DNA of 64,000 nt from Hoeflea phototrophica DFL-43 (GCF_000154705.2 NZ_CM002917.1:2250461-2314460), one strand, 5' to 3'. Shown: positions 52,703 through 61,217, counted from the stretch's first letter. Notes: generated by a model not told the origin, from the letters alone. A program made the numbers and translations.

Positions 52703-54070
52703 TCAGGATCCGGACTTCATCTTGAGCGCCTTGATCGCCAAAATCTTCTCCCGAAGCCGCTTGGCCCGGCCCGGTTTTGTCTCCTGCCGCGCCCTGGCGA
52801 CAGCAAGCGCATCCTCCGGCACATCCATGGTCACCACGCTGCCCGATCCGACATAGGCCCCATCCCCGATCTTGACCGGGGCGACCAGCGACGAGTTTGA
52901 TCCGATGAAGGCTCCCGCCCCGATCTCGGTCAGATGCTTGTTCTGGCCATCGTAGTTGCAGGTAATGGTCCCCGCACCGATGTTCGCGCCAGCTCCGATC
53001 ACCGCATCTCCGATATAGCTGAGGTGATTGACCTTGGCACCTTCGCCGATCCTGGCCTTCTTGACCTCGCAAAAATTGCCGACCTTGACCTTCTCCGCCA
53101 GATCCGCACCGGGCCTGAGCCGCGCAAAGGGCCCGATCTGGGCGTGTGCGCCAACGACCGTTCCCTCAAGGTGGCTGAAGGCATGAATGACAGCGCTCTG
53201 GCCAACCCGCACCCCGGGTCCAAACCAGACATTGGGTTCGATCACAACATCATTGCCAAGTTCGGTATCAAAAGAGAGATAGACCGTGGCTGGATCGATC
53301 ATGGTCACACCGGACAGCATGGCCCGGTGGCGGGCGCGCTGCTGCCAAACGACCTCGATTTCGGCAAGTTCAGCACGGGTGTTGCACCCCATCATGTCTT
53401 CTTCGGAAGCTTCAATGGCGACGCATTTCAGGCCCCGCTCGCGCGCAATTTCAACGATATCGGTCAGATAATACTCACCCTTGGCATTATCATTGCCGAT
53501 TGCCTCGAGAAGGCTGATCGCCTGCGCACCGGAAAAGGTGATGATCCCGCCATTGCAGAAATCAATCTCGAGCTCTTCGGCAGTTGCCTCCTTTTGTTCA
53601 CGGATCGCCACCAGCTCACCATCGCGTTCGATCAAACGGCCATAGCCGGTTGGGTCTGCCGCACGGAAACCCAGGACGACCACATCCGCACCCGCACTGC
53701 GTTCAGTGACTGCGGCCCTGAGGCTCTCGGGATCGATCATCGGCGCATCGCCATAAAGCACAACGACATCATCATAGCCTTCGGCAATGATGTCCTTGGC
53801 CATCAGCACGGCATGCCCGGTGCCCTTGCGCTCGGTCTGCATCACCGGTGCAATCGGGACATCGTGGCCGGAGCGTGCAGCCATCGCCACGGCATCGGCA
53901 TCGCGCCCCACCACCAGTGCAATCTTGCGCACACCGGCAGCGGCTGCAGAACCGGTGACATGGGCGATCAGGGGAAGATTGCCGACAGTATGAAGCACCT
54001 TGGATTTAGATGATTTCATCCGTGTGGCATCACCTGCAGCAAGCACGACTGCGAGACATGTTCGCGCCAT
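52703..54070 (-). CDS. glmU: Bifunctional GlmU (GlcN-1-P acetyltransferase / GlcNAc-1-P uridyltransferase)
   Basis: This 455-residue enzyme makes UDP-N-acetylglucosamine in two steps. The N-terminal uridyltransferase has [20 protein letters not shown] and [16 protein letters not shown]. The C-terminal left-handed beta-helix has [40 protein letters not shown] and [12 protein letters not shown]. The ATG at 54070 has AAAGGAAC about 6 nt upstream and gives the usual length; the longer open frame is not family-like. It precedes glmS, the preceding step of the pathway, in the same direction. Confidence 0.97.
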   Translation of the reverse strand: MARTCLAVVLAAGDATRMKSSKSKVLHTVGNLPLIAHVTGSAAAAGVRKIALVVGRDADAVAMAARSGHDVPIAPVMQTERKGTGHAVLMAKDIIAEGYDDVVVLYGDAPMIDPESLRAAVTERSAGADVVVLGFRAADPTGYGRLIERDGELVAIREQKEATAEELEIDFCNGGIITFSGAQAISLLEAIGNDNAKGEYYLTDIVEIARERGLKCVAIEASEEDMMGCNTRAELAEIEVVWQQRARHRAMLSGVTMIDPATVYLSFDTELGNDVVIEPNVWFGPGVRVGQSAVIHAFSHLEGTVVGAHAQIGPFARLRPGADLAEKVKVGNFCEVKKARIGEGAKVNHLSYIGDAVIGAGANIGAGTITCNYDGQNKHLTEIGAGAFIGSNSSLVAPVKIGDGAYVGSGSVVTMDVPEDALAVARARQETKPGRAKRLREKILAIKALKMKSGS

Positions 54071-54208
54071 TGAAGTTCCTTTCCCGATTCTCAAACCCGC
54101 ACTGGCGGCTGCTATAGCACTCAAGCCGGTTGCCACCAAAGCTCTCAATCAGCACAAGTCAGACCAAAAAAGGGCTTTCCCGCTCAAGCAGTCCTGTTAT
54201 GGAGAGCG

Positions 54209-55153
54209 ATGACCAATGCTTCCCTGTTTGCCGGATCATCAGGTGCGTCGCGGTTTGTCCCGCTCGTCGTGATGATTCTCACCCCGCTGTTCTTCTCCAC
54301 GAACCTGATTTTCGGGCGCACGACCATTCCGGAAGTCGCGCCGTTCACACTCGCCTTTCTGCGCTGGACCGCCGCCAGCCTGGCGCTTGCGCCCTTCGTC
54401 TGGGTGGCGCGCCATCATGTTCGCGCCTATCTCACCAGCTCGCCTCGGCATTGGCTGCTGTTGGGATTCCTCGGCATGTGGATCTGCGGCGCGGGCGTCT
54501 ATTATGCTTTGCAGTTCACCACCGCAACCAATGCGACGCTGATCTACACGACCTCACCGCTGATGGTCATCCTGCTCGAAAGACTGTTTTTCGCCCGTGC
54601 CACCGGCTGGCGTGAACTGGCCGGTATCGCGATAGGCTTTTTCGGCGTCGCCATCATTGTGCTCCAGGGCGATCTGGACCGCCTGGCCGGGCTTGATCTC
54701 AACCGCGGTGACCTGATGTTCATTGCCGCTGCATTGTCCTGGGCGGTCTATTCCGTGTTGCTCAAAGGGCCGCGAACATCAGCCATGCCGGTGTCGGCGC
54801 TGTTTGGCGCGATCACGATCGCCGGTGCATTGCTGCTCGCCCCGTTTGCCCTCTGGGAGTGGATGTCAGGTGCGCGCATGCCCTCGACAGTGTCAGCCTG
54901 GGGCGGGATTGCCGGGATTGTGGTGTTTTCGTCGCTCTTGGCCTTCGGCGGATATCAGTACGGCGTCGCCCGGCTCGGTGCCTCGACAACCAGCATCTTC
55001 ATGTATCTGCTGCCGGTCTACGGTGTGGGTCTTGCGGTGCTCGTCCTGGGCGAACCGTTTCATGCCCACCACATGGTCGGCATCCTCACCGTGCTGGGTG
55101 GCCTTGTGCTGGCGACAGCTCCAATCGGCCGCCCCCCCAAAACCCGGCCCTAA
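54209..55153 (+). CDS. DMT-superfamily (EamA) transporter
   Basis: This 314-residue membrane protein has ten hydrophobic segments in two EamA repeats: FVPLVVMILTPLFFSTNLIF and PFTLAFLRWTAASLALAPFV in the first, and DLMFIAAALSWAVYSVLLKG and TSIFMYLLPVYGVGLAVLVL in the second. Members export metabolites or amino acids; the substrate is unknown. The ATG at 54209 has TGGAGAG upstream. The stop overlaps the convergent ccdA stop by 4 nt, so the genes end tail to tail with no terminator space. Confidence 0.88.
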   Translation: MTNASLFAGSSGASRFVPLVVMILTPLFFSTNLIFGRTTIPEVAPFTLAFLRWTAASLALAPFVWVARHHVRAYLTSSPRHWLLLGFLGMWICGAGVYYALQFTTATNATLIYTTSPLMVILLERLFFARATGWRELAGIAIGFFGVAIIVLQGDLDRLAGLDLNRGDLMFIAAALSWAVYSVLLKGPRTSAMPVSALFGAITIAGALLLAPFALWEWMSGARMPSTVSAWGGIAGIVVFSSLLAFGGYQYGVARLGASTTSIFMYLLPVYGVGLAVLVLGEPFHAHHMVGILTVLGGLVLATAPIGRPPKTRP

Positions 55154-55899
55154 CCGATCTTGCCGAGCGCTGGAAAGGTCTCGAGCAGCCAGAACGCCAT
55201 TGTGGCCATGCCGCCGGTCAGGAACAGAATGCCGGTGAGCACCAGAAGCGCCCCGGTGATCTTCTCGACGGTGCCAAGATGCTTGCGGAACCTTTGGGTA
55301 AACCGCATGAACCGCTCGGAAAACAACGCCGCAATCCAGAATGGAACCGCCAGCCCCAGAGAATAGGCCGCAAGCAGCAACGCGCCCGACGTCACGGTCT
55401 CATGCGACGCGGCCACACCGAGCACAGCCCCCAGAACCGGCCCGATACACGGGGTCCAGCCGAAGGCAAAGGCAAGCCCCATGACATAGGCGCCCGAAAA
55501 CGTCGCCGGTTTGCCGCCGCCCGAAAACCGGGCTTCACGTGCCAGCACGCCGATGCGGAAAACCCCCAGGAAATGCAGCCCCATCAGGATGATCACCAGT
55601 CCACCCACCTTGGCCAGCAGATCCATATGCTGCCTGAGTGCCGTCCCGATGGATGAGGCCCCCGCGCCCAGGGCCACAAACACGGTGGCAAAGCCCAGCG
55701 TGAAGAACAGCGACGCGAAAAACACCGCCCGCCGGGTTTCCCGGCTGCGCTCAGCCGCACCAGATCCGCGGAAATCCTCCACAGAAACCCCAGCCATGTA
55801 GCACAGATAGGGTGGAACCAGCGGCAACACGCAGGGCGACAGAAAGGACAACGCCCCGGCAAGTAGGACTGTCAGCAGCGGAATGTCGGCGATTGTCAA
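55150..55899 (-). CDS. ccdA: CcdA-type cytochrome c biogenesis / thiol-disulfide membrane protein
   Basis: This 249-residue membrane protein has six helices. The two redox cysteines lie in LSFLSPCVLPLVPPYLCYMA and FAFGWTPCIGPVLGAVLG. It carries electrons from cytoplasmic thioredoxin to the periplasm for haem attachment to cytochrome c. I chose a TTG start at 55899 (LTIADIPLLTVLLAG), with GGAA about 8 nt upstream; a longer frame to 55995 runs through a 16-bp tandem repeat and would add an unusual N-terminus. The length then matches CcdA (about 240). Confidence 0.88.
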   Translation of the reverse strand: MTIADIPLLTVLLAGALSFLSPCVLPLVPPYLCYMAGVSVEDFRGSGAAERSRETRRAVFFASLFFTLGFATVFVALGAGASSIGTALRQHMDLLAKVGGLVIILMGLHFLGVFRIGVLAREARFSGGGKPATFSGAYVMGLAFAFGWTPCIGPVLGAVLGVAASHETVTSGALLLAAYSLGLAVPFWIAALFSERFMRFTQRFRKHLGTVEKITGALLVLTGILFLTGGMATMAFWLLETFPALGKIG

Positions 55900-55929
55900 A
55901 ATTGCTGTTCCAGTTTGGTGCCGTCGGCC

Positions 55930-55961
55930 GTTCGGTAGACTGTTTGTTCGGTAGACTGTTT
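55930..55961. repeat. Perfect 16-bp tandem duplication
   Basis: GTTCGGTAGACTGTTT occurs twice in direct contact (55930-55945 and 55946-55961). It lies 31-62 nt upstream of the ccdA TTG start, in its leader or promoter. Such a duplication can vary in copy number between strains. Confidence 0.9.
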
Positions 55962-56191
55962 GGTTGGACCGGAAGAAAGCCTCTCCGGACGGCAAATCGC
56001 AATCTGTCTAAACGCCGCACCGCAAATAGGCCAGTCACGTTTTGGAATGCCAGTCGTGATTTGCCCGGCGCAAGCGGCCTCTGGCACTGTTAACGCGCTT
56101 TCAATGCTCGCGCACCAAACGCCAGGAACTCCGGATCAAGCGGCCTGAAAAACACCACCGCAAGGTCCGATCATGTGCTCGCAAGCGCATT

Positions 56192-56223
56192 GCAAAAAAC
56201 CTTTCTGCCTGTGCGTTTTTTGC
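56192..56223. repeat. Perfect 9-bp inverted repeat upstream of the tRNA-Lys promoter
   Basis: GCAAAAAAC (56192-56200) and GTTTTTTGC (56215-56223) are exact complements, 14 nt apart. The second arm ends 3 nt before the -35 box of the tRNA. It could be a protein-binding site or an A/T-rich promoter enhancer. The arms end in GC, so it does not look like a normal terminator. Confidence 0.6.
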
Positions 56224-56225
56224 GG

Positions 56226-56254
56226 TTGACCATGGCCACCGGCCTGCCTATGTT
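56226..56254 (+). promoter_or_regulatory. Putative sigma70-type promoter of tRNA-Lys
   Basis: TTGACC (56226-56231) is followed after exactly 17 nt by TATGTT (56249-56254). Transcription would start near 56261, about 29 nt before the mature tRNA. Confidence 0.55.
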
Positions 56255-56289
56255 CCGCGCCAATCAAGCGGTGCTTCGGTGCCGCCGGC

Positions 56290-56365
56290 GAGAGCGTAGC
56301 TCAGTTGGTAGAGCAACTGACTTTTAATCAGTAGGTCCAGGGTTCGAACCCCTGCGCTCTCACCA
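56290..56365 (+). tRNA. tRNA-Lys (anticodon UUU)
   Basis: The cloverleaf is complete. The acceptor stem GAGAGCG (56290-56296) pairs with CGCTCTC (56355-56361). The D arm has GCTC and GAGC. The anticodon stem ACTGA/TCAGT encloses the loop CTTTTAA with anticodon TTT. The T arm is CAGGG-TTCGAAC-CCCTG, followed by discriminator A and an encoded CCA (56363-56365). It reads AAA and AAG. No integrase or attachment-site repeat is visible beside it. Confidence 0.97.
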
Positions 56366-56424
56366 CTTTCCTGAAAATCGTCCTGCCCTGAATTCAATCC
56401 CGTTTGCTGGATCGCCAGGCGTTC

Positions 56425-57471
56425 CTAACGCTGCTCCATGGCGTTTTCCCATTCCGCCAGGAATGCCCGCCGGTTCAGCGGATCGAGGTAGACCATCAAG
56501 CCCGGCCCAAGGCGGATCGGGCCGAAGCCCATGGCTTCGCCCTTTTCGGTCTGGCTCAGCGATGGCAAAGGCCAGTCACCGGGCAAGTCGCGCAGACCCA
56601 GCCGGGCCAGCATGTCGATCATCGCGCCAGCAGCTTCGATCTCCTGGGATTCGGTCAGGATAAAGACGGTGCGCAACATCACATTGGTGAAATCCTGCAT
56701 CCTGAGGATCTGCATGCGGCCGCTCTGGTCCTTGGCCAACTGGTCAGCCGCATAGCTGCCCAGCACATTGTAGGCCAGCGCCAGGCGGCCTTCCGCAACA
56801 TCCTCGATCATCTGCGAGGAACAGCAATAGAGCCGTGGGCCCAGCCTGCCCATCACCTCGTTCAGCCGCCAGTAGGCGTCGGTCGACCGGTCCTCCTGGG
56901 TGGCAAACAAGAACCCCAGGCCGCTTTCGCGCACATCATAGGTCCCGACCGCGCCGACAAAACGCTCCGGATTGTCGCGCAGGATCGCGATCAGTTCCTG
57001 CCGGGTCGCAGGCAGCTCAAGACCGGCAAGCCGTTCGCTGTTGATCACCACCACTGCAGGCTCGGCCGTGAAGGCAAAGATCATGTCACGCCAACGGGCC
57101 CATTCCGGCAGCGCACCGGTTGCACCGGAACGATAGCGCTGGGCGAAACCGTCATTGGCCAGCTGAAACTGCAGATCCATCGCGGATGAGACAACCAGAT
57201 CGAACTTGACACCATCGCGGATCGCCCGGTGCAGATCGCTTGAGGAAAGCACCGTGTAATCCACTGCGATTTCCGGCCAGTTCTTCTGAAACGCTAAAAT
57301 GTAGGGTTCGAACACGGCCAGATCCGTTGTCGACACAACCCGCAGCACGCGCTCACCCGTTCCCGGGAACAACCGGTGATCTTCGACGTCCAGGGCCTGA
57401 ACGGCGGTTGCGATCATCAGTGGACTGACAGCCCAGAGGATCAGCCCAAGGGCAAAACAAGGGAAACGCAT
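56425..57471 (-). CDS. Periplasmic binding protein encoded with the TctDE two-component system
   Basis: This 348-residue protein starts with a signal peptide (CFALGLILWAVSPLMIATAV then QALDVED). The mature part has a two-lobed binding-protein fold of the iron/AfuA-like type: LRVVSTTDLAVFEPYILAFQ, IAVDYTVLSSSDLHRAIRDG and LVVSSAMDLQFQLA. A Cys-Cys pair occurs in LYCCSSQM. The gene overlaps the 3' end of the kinase gene by 31 nt, so the two are translated together. No ABC permease is adjacent. A role as a ligand-presenting partner of the kinase is an inference; it could also serve an unlinked transporter. Confidence 0.8.
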   Translation of the reverse strand: MRFPCFALGLILWAVSPLMIATAVQALDVEDHRLFPGTGERVLRVVSTTDLAVFEPYILAFQKNWPEIAVDYTVLSSSDLHRAIRDGVKFDLVVSSAMDLQFQLANDGFAQRYRSGATGALPEWARWRDMIFAFTAEPAVVVINSERLAGLELPATRQELIAILRDNPERFVGAVGTYDVRESGLGFLFATQEDRSTDAYWRLNEVMGRLGPRLYCCSSQMIEDVAEGRLALAYNVLGSYAADQLAKDQSGRMQILRMQDFTNVMLRTVFILTESQEIEAAGAMIDMLARLGLRDLPGDWPLPSLSQTEKGEAMGFGPIRLGPGLMVYLDPLNRRAFLAEWENAMEQR

Positions 57472-58811
57472 GCTCCTCCACTCCCGTTTCTTGCGCTCGC
57501 AAGCTCCAGCCGCCCGCCATGGGCGCGCAGAACATCCGCGGCGATGGTCAGGCCCAGGCCCGAACCGACAATGCTGGCGGTATTGTTGCCGCGCCGGAAG
57601 CGCTCGGTGAGCGCCGCTACCGGTTCGTCTCCAAGACCCGGGCCCTGATCATTGACGCTCAGATGCGCCTCATTGCCGGAAACCGCGATCCGCAGCGAGA
57701 CCGTAGTATCCTCGGGCGAATATTTGATCGCATTGTCGAGAACATTCCGGATCGCATTTTCAAGCAGCACCGCATCTCCCGAAATCTGAGCCGGTGTCGT
57801 CTCCAGGTTCAGCCGGATATCGCGCATCGACGCGGTCGGTTCCATCGCTGCGACCGTCTGCGCCGTCAGATCGGCCAGATCCAGCGGATCTTGCGCAAGG
57901 TCTTCGGTGCGGTAGGCCACGGTGGCATGGTCCAGCAATTGCCCTGCGGAACGCGAACTCTCGTCAACCGCGCGAATGATCCGGCGCAGACGCTCCTTGT
58001 CGGAGTCCCCCTCAACGGTCCTGAGCGCGATCTCGGCCTGGGCGCGGACCGTGGCCAAAGGCGTGCGAACCCGGTGCGCCGCTTCTGTGATGAAATCCTC
58101 CGAGCGGCGGATAGATTGCCGCAAACGGTCCATGAGCCTGTTGAGCGCGGACAACAGCGGCGCAAGTTCTGATGGCGCCGCGCGCACAAGCGGACGCAGA
58201 TCCGACGGACCGCGCCGCGAGACCGCGGCTGCGATCTCGTTGAGTGGCCGCAACGAGGTTTGTGCAACGAAGGCAGAGAGTGCGACAGCAATCAGAAAGA
58301 AGGCCACCGACAGGATTCCGGCAAACCGTGACAACTCTGCCGCAATCGCGCCTGCGCCATCCCGCGTCTGAGCCACCGTAACCGTCACAAGGACCGGTCC
58401 GTCACCGGCCAGAACCGGCCGGGAAATCGAGGCTGTTCTGATCGCTGCACCGCTGTACTCGGTGGTCTCAAAGACCACCTGCCCCTGTCTGCCGGCGTCA
58501 GGCGAAGGCAGATCATCATAGCCGGTCAGGGTCTTTTCATCAGCCCTTACGCGATAGAACACCCGGTCCTCGCTGATCGCGCCAAGCATGGCAAAGGCTG
58601 CGTAAGGCAGCTCGAGGCGCACCTCGCCCTGTTCACTGCGCAGGGTTTCGGCAATCGCGGTGGCCGAGGCCGCAAGCACATTGTCCTGGGTCCGCTGGGT
58701 CGCTTCCCGGGCAAGCCCGGTCACCATCCCCCAGCTAAGCAAGGACAGCAGCGCCGCAACACCGGCCAGCAGCAGGGTCAGCCGTTTCCCGATCGATGTT
58801 GTTTCGGTCAT
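57441..58811 (-). CDS. tctE: TctE-type sensor histidine kinase
   Basis: This 456-residue membrane kinase has a first helix (LTLLLAGVAALLSLLSWGM), a periplasmic sensor domain of about 130 residues (VFYRVRADEKTLTGYDDLPS), a second helix (ILSVAFFLIAVALSAFVA) and a HAMP-like region. The phospho-acceptor His246 is in EAAHRVRTPLATV. ATP-binding boxes are ENAIRNVLDNAIKYSP, NDQGPGLGDEP and GSGLGLTIAADVLRAHGG. The sensor domain is the 2CSK_N type of TctE proteins. It overlaps the regulator gene by 4 nt and the next gene by 31 nt. It probably senses tricarboxylates, either directly or through a binding protein. Confidence 0.88.
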   Translation of the reverse strand: MTETTSIGKRLTLLLAGVAALLSLLSWGMVTGLAREATQRTQDNVLAASATAIAETLRSEQGEVRLELPYAAFAMLGAISEDRVFYRVRADEKTLTGYDDLPSPDAGRQGQVVFETTEYSGAAIRTASISRPVLAGDGPVLVTVTVAQTRDGAGAIAAELSRFAGILSVAFFLIAVALSAFVAQTSLRPLNEIAAAVSRRGPSDLRPLVRAAPSELAPLLSALNRLMDRLRQSIRRSEDFITEAAHRVRTPLATVRAQAEIALRTVEGDSDKERLRRIIRAVDESSRSAGQLLDHATVAYRTEDLAQDPLDLADLTAQTVAAMEPTASMRDIRLNLETTPAQISGDAVLLENAIRNVLDNAIKYSPEDTTVSLRIAVSGNEAHLSVNDQGPGLGDEPVAALTERFRRGNNTASIVGSGLGLTIAADVLRAHGGRLELASARNGSGGACVSLVLPLG

Positions 58812-59476
58812 GTGGCGTCGATCTCGAGCCGGTATCCAAGGCCGCGCACGGTTTCGATCCGCAAGCCCACCGCCTCGATCCGGCGGCGCAGGCGGCCGAC
58901 ATAGACCTCTATGGCATTTTCACTCACCGTGGCGTCATAGGAAAACAGCCGGTCCATGAGCAGCGATTTCGACTTGATCTGGCCCGGGTGGCGGGCAAAG
59001 ATTTCGAGCAGCCGGATCTCGCGGCTGCGCAGTTCCAGCGTGTCATTTCCGCTTCGCAAGACCCCGGAAAGAAGGTCAAATGTCACCGCACCAAGCGCGA
59101 TTTCATTGCGCGCCGCACCGCCCCGGCGCCGCAACACTGCCCTGCAACGCGCTTCCAGCTCGGAGAAGTCGAAGGGTTTGGTAATGTAGTCATCTGCCCC
59201 CTGATCCAGCGCCCCGACACGATCCGACACCTGACTGCGCGCCGTGAGCACGATCACAGGCGTTTCAAGATGCACCCGGCTGCGCGCCAGAAATTCGCGA
59301 CCATCGCCATCGGGCAACATCACATCGAGAAGAATGAGATCGTAGCTGGCAGCAGCGAGATAATCCTCGGCTTCCCCCAGGTTCGTGGCGTGGTCCACGG
59401 CGTGACCATCCAGCGCCAAGCGCTTGACGACGGCTTCAGAAAGCTCGGCATTGTCCTCGACCAAAAGATACCGCAC
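58808..59476 (-). CDS. tctD: TctD-type response regulator (OmpR/PhoB class)
   Basis: This 222-residue protein has a receiver domain (MRYLLVEDNAELSEAVV) with acidic Glu7/Asp8, phosphorylation site Asp51 in LILLDVMLPDGDG and the conserved Lys in DDYITKPFDF. The OmpR-type winged helix contains LELRSREIRLLEIFARHPGQ and ENAIEVYVGRLRRRIEAVGL. It is the first gene of the tctDE operon, divergent from tctCBA. The direct repeats CTGTCAG-N4-CTGTCAG at 59535-59552 fit binding by this class of regulator. Confidence 0.9.
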   Translation of the reverse strand: MRYLLVEDNAELSEAVVKRLALDGHAVDHATNLGEAEDYLAAASYDLILLDVMLPDGDGREFLARSRVHLETPVIVLTARSQVSDRVGALDQGADDYITKPFDFSELEARCRAVLRRRGGAARNEIALGAVTFDLLSGVLRSGNDTLELRSREIRLLEIFARHPGQIKSKSLLMDRLFSYDATVSENAIEVYVGRLRRRIEAVGLRIETVRGLGYRLEIDAT

Positions 59477-59502
59477 TGATGTCTCCCCTCAACAGCACCC
59501 CG

Positions 59503-59552
59503 TCAGACTGGCCTCCTCAGACTGCCTCCTCACTCTGTCAGGCTTCTGTCAG
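59503..59552. promoter_or_regulatory. Two sets of direct repeats between tctD and tctC, candidate TctD sites
   Basis: CTGTCAG occurs at 59535-59541 and 59546-59552 with 4 nt between, an 11-nt period, which is the PhoB-box type layout of OmpR/PhoB regulators. TCAGACTG occurs at 59503-59510 and 59517-59524, a 14-nt period. Both sets lie in the 139-nt divergent region upstream of tctC and tctD. Confidence 0.55.
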
Positions 59553-59615
59553 CTTAGTGTGGTTGATGCCAGATATGGGCGGTGGAGGATCGCCTGTCAA
59601 ATCGGAGGATTTCCT

Positions 59616-60602
59616 ATGAAGACTATTGAGTGGACACGCCGCACGCTTATCGCTGCGGCCACCGCAACCGTTGCTTTTTCAGGCTTTGCCATGGCTGGCA
59701 GCCACAAGGTGATGGATTCGGTTCACTTCCTGATTCCCGGCGGCGCCGGTGGCGGCTGGGACGGCACGGCACGCGGAACCGGTGAGGCGCTGATGAATTC
59801 CGGCCTCGTCGGCACAGCGACTTTCGAAAACATGTCCGGCGGTGGCGGCGGCGTAGCCATCGGCAATCTGATCGAAAATGCGGCCAGCAGCCACGGCACC
59901 TTGATGGTCAACTCAACCCCGATCGTGATCCGCGCACTGACCGGTGAAATTTCGCAGAACTTCCGTGACCTCACCCTGGTCGCTGGCACCGTGGGCGACT
60001 ATGCGGCCATCGTCGTGAGAGCCGACAGCCCCCTCACCTCGATGGAAGACGCACTGAAGATCTACCGCGAAACGCCTGAAGAGTTCGCAATCGGCGGCGG
60101 TTCGGTTCCCGGCGGTATGGACCATCTGGTTGCAGCCATCGTGATGCAGGGCGCGGGCGAAGACCCCACCGCCTTCAACTACATCGGCTATGATGCCGGC
60201 GGCGATGCCATGGCCGGCCTCCTCTCCGGTGAAATCGACGCGCTGTCGACCGGCTTCTCCGAAGCCGTGGCACTTGCTGGTCAGGGCGAGGTTCGCATCC
60301 TTGGCGTCACAGCACCCGAACGCGTGCCTGCCTTTGATGCGGCACCGACATTTGCCGAACAGGGCATCGATGCCGAGTTCGTCAACTGGCGCGGATTCTT
60401 CGCGGCCCCAGATCTTCCGGCAGACAAGCTCGCCGCCTATCAGGACATGCTGGCCGCGATGATGGAAACGCCAGAGTGGGAAACCGTCCGTGCACGCATG
60501 GGTCTGGTCAACATCTTCCGTCCGGGCGACGAATTCCGCACCTTCCTCGAAGGTCAGGAAAAGCAGATTGGCGATCTGATGCGGGAACTCGGATTCCTGT
60601 AA
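59616..60602 (+). CDS. tctC: Tripartite tricarboxylate transporter binding protein TctC
   Basis: This 328-residue periplasmic protein has a signal peptide (RRTLIAAATATVAFSGFAMA, with twin arginines before the hydrophobic run). The TctC/BUG fold shows VHFLIPGGAGGGWDGTARGT, FENMSGGGGGVAIGNLI and GLLSGEIDALSTGFSEAVAL. It captures citrate or a related carboxylate and passes it to TctAB. The ATG at 59616 has GGAGGA about 7 nt upstream. tctB follows after 112 nt that include a strong hairpin. The exact ligand is not readable. Confidence 0.93.
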   Translation: MKTIEWTRRTLIAAATATVAFSGFAMAGSHKVMDSVHFLIPGGAGGGWDGTARGTGEALMNSGLVGTATFENMSGGGGGVAIGNLIENAASSHGTLMVNSTPIVIRALTGEISQNFRDLTLVAGTVGDYAAIVVRADSPLTSMEDALKIYRETPEEFAIGGGSVPGGMDHLVAAIVMQGAGEDPTAFNYIGYDAGGDAMAGLLSGEIDALSTGFSEAVALAGQGEVRILGVTAPERVPAFDAAPTFAEQGIDAEFVNWRGFFAAPDLPADKLAAYQDMLAAMMETPEWETVRARMGLVNIFRPGDEFRTFLEGQEKQIGDLMRELGFL

Positions 60603-60631
60603 TCCGGGCAGATTGCTTGCTCTAGTAAAGA

Positions 60632-60670
60632 CAGATGTCCCGGCAGCTCTTGGCGGAGCCGGGGCATCTG
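60632..60670 (+). terminator. Strong intercistronic hairpin between tctC and tctB
   Basis: CAGATGTCCCGGC (60632-60644) pairs with GCCGGGGCATCTG (60658-60670): 13 bp with one G-U pair and a 13-nt loop. No U-tract follows, so it is more likely an mRNA stabiliser or partial terminator that keeps tctC more abundant than tctBA, as known for malE-type operons. Confidence 0.65.
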
Positions 60671-60714
60671 CAAAGCCGCAATACCCATGAAAACCTTGCC
60701 GGGAGGGATGAGAT

Positions 60715-61206
60715 ATGGCGCTTGACCGCTGGATCGCGCTGGCCTTTGTCGCGTTGTGTTGCGTCTATGGCTATGCCGCATTTTTCACCATGGACGATCA
60801 GTTGCCGCGGATCTTGCAGCGCAATCCCGTTTGGCCCTCGACATTCCCCAAGATGCTGACCTTTCTTGGTCTGGTCGTCGGACTGATTGTTCTGTTTACG
60901 CCAAAACCGAATGCGGAGGGCAAGCCTGCCAAGGACGGGGCGATCGACCTCACCCGGCTGGGTGACTATCATATCGGCCAGGCCATTGGGCTTCTTGTGC
61001 TGATGGTGGCCTATGCGCTGACCCTTCGCCCGCTGGGCTTCCTGGGCTCAACAGTGGGCTTTCTTGTTCTTGGCGCGGCGCTGCTGGGCGAACGCCGGTT
61101 TCACATCCTCATCCCCGTCGCACTGATCGCCACCGGGTCAATCTGGTATCTGGTCCAGGAGGTGCTCGGAATCTTCCTTCGCCCCTGGCCCGGCATATTC
61201 ATGTAG
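60715..61206 (+). CDS. tctB: Tripartite tricarboxylate transporter small membrane subunit TctB
   Basis: This 163-residue protein has four hydrophobic segments (WIALAFVALCCVYGYAAFFT, MLTFLGLVVGLIVLF, IGLLVLMVAYALTLRPL and ILIPVALIATGSIWYLVQEV) with the family pattern RPLGFLGSTVGFLVLGAALL in the third-to-fourth region. It supports the large permease TctA. The ATG at 60715 has GGGAGGG upstream. tctA follows after 11 nt. Confidence 0.92.
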   Translation: MALDRWIALAFVALCCVYGYAAFFTMDDQLPRILQRNPVWPSTFPKMLTFLGLVVGLIVLFTPKPNAEGKPAKDGAIDLTRLGDYHIGQAIGLLVLMVAYALTLRPLGFLGSTVGFLVLGAALLGERRFHILIPVALIATGSIWYLVQEVLGIFLRPWPGIFM

Positions 61207-61217
61207 GGGGCACGGAC

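Larger units (their letters stand above)
55900..56289. other. 390-nt divergent intergenic region before tRNA-Lys
   Basis: No protein gene is supported here. It carries a 16-bp tandem repeat near ccdA, an A/T-rich inverted repeat and the likely tRNA promoter, each listed separately. The middle part (about 55990-56190) shows no structure I can name. Confidence 0.55.

Noticed and set aside
56290-56424. Integration site or mobile element at tRNA-Lys
   Set aside because: No integrase gene and no direct repeat of the tRNA 3' end were found nearby; the flanking genes look like normal chromosome.
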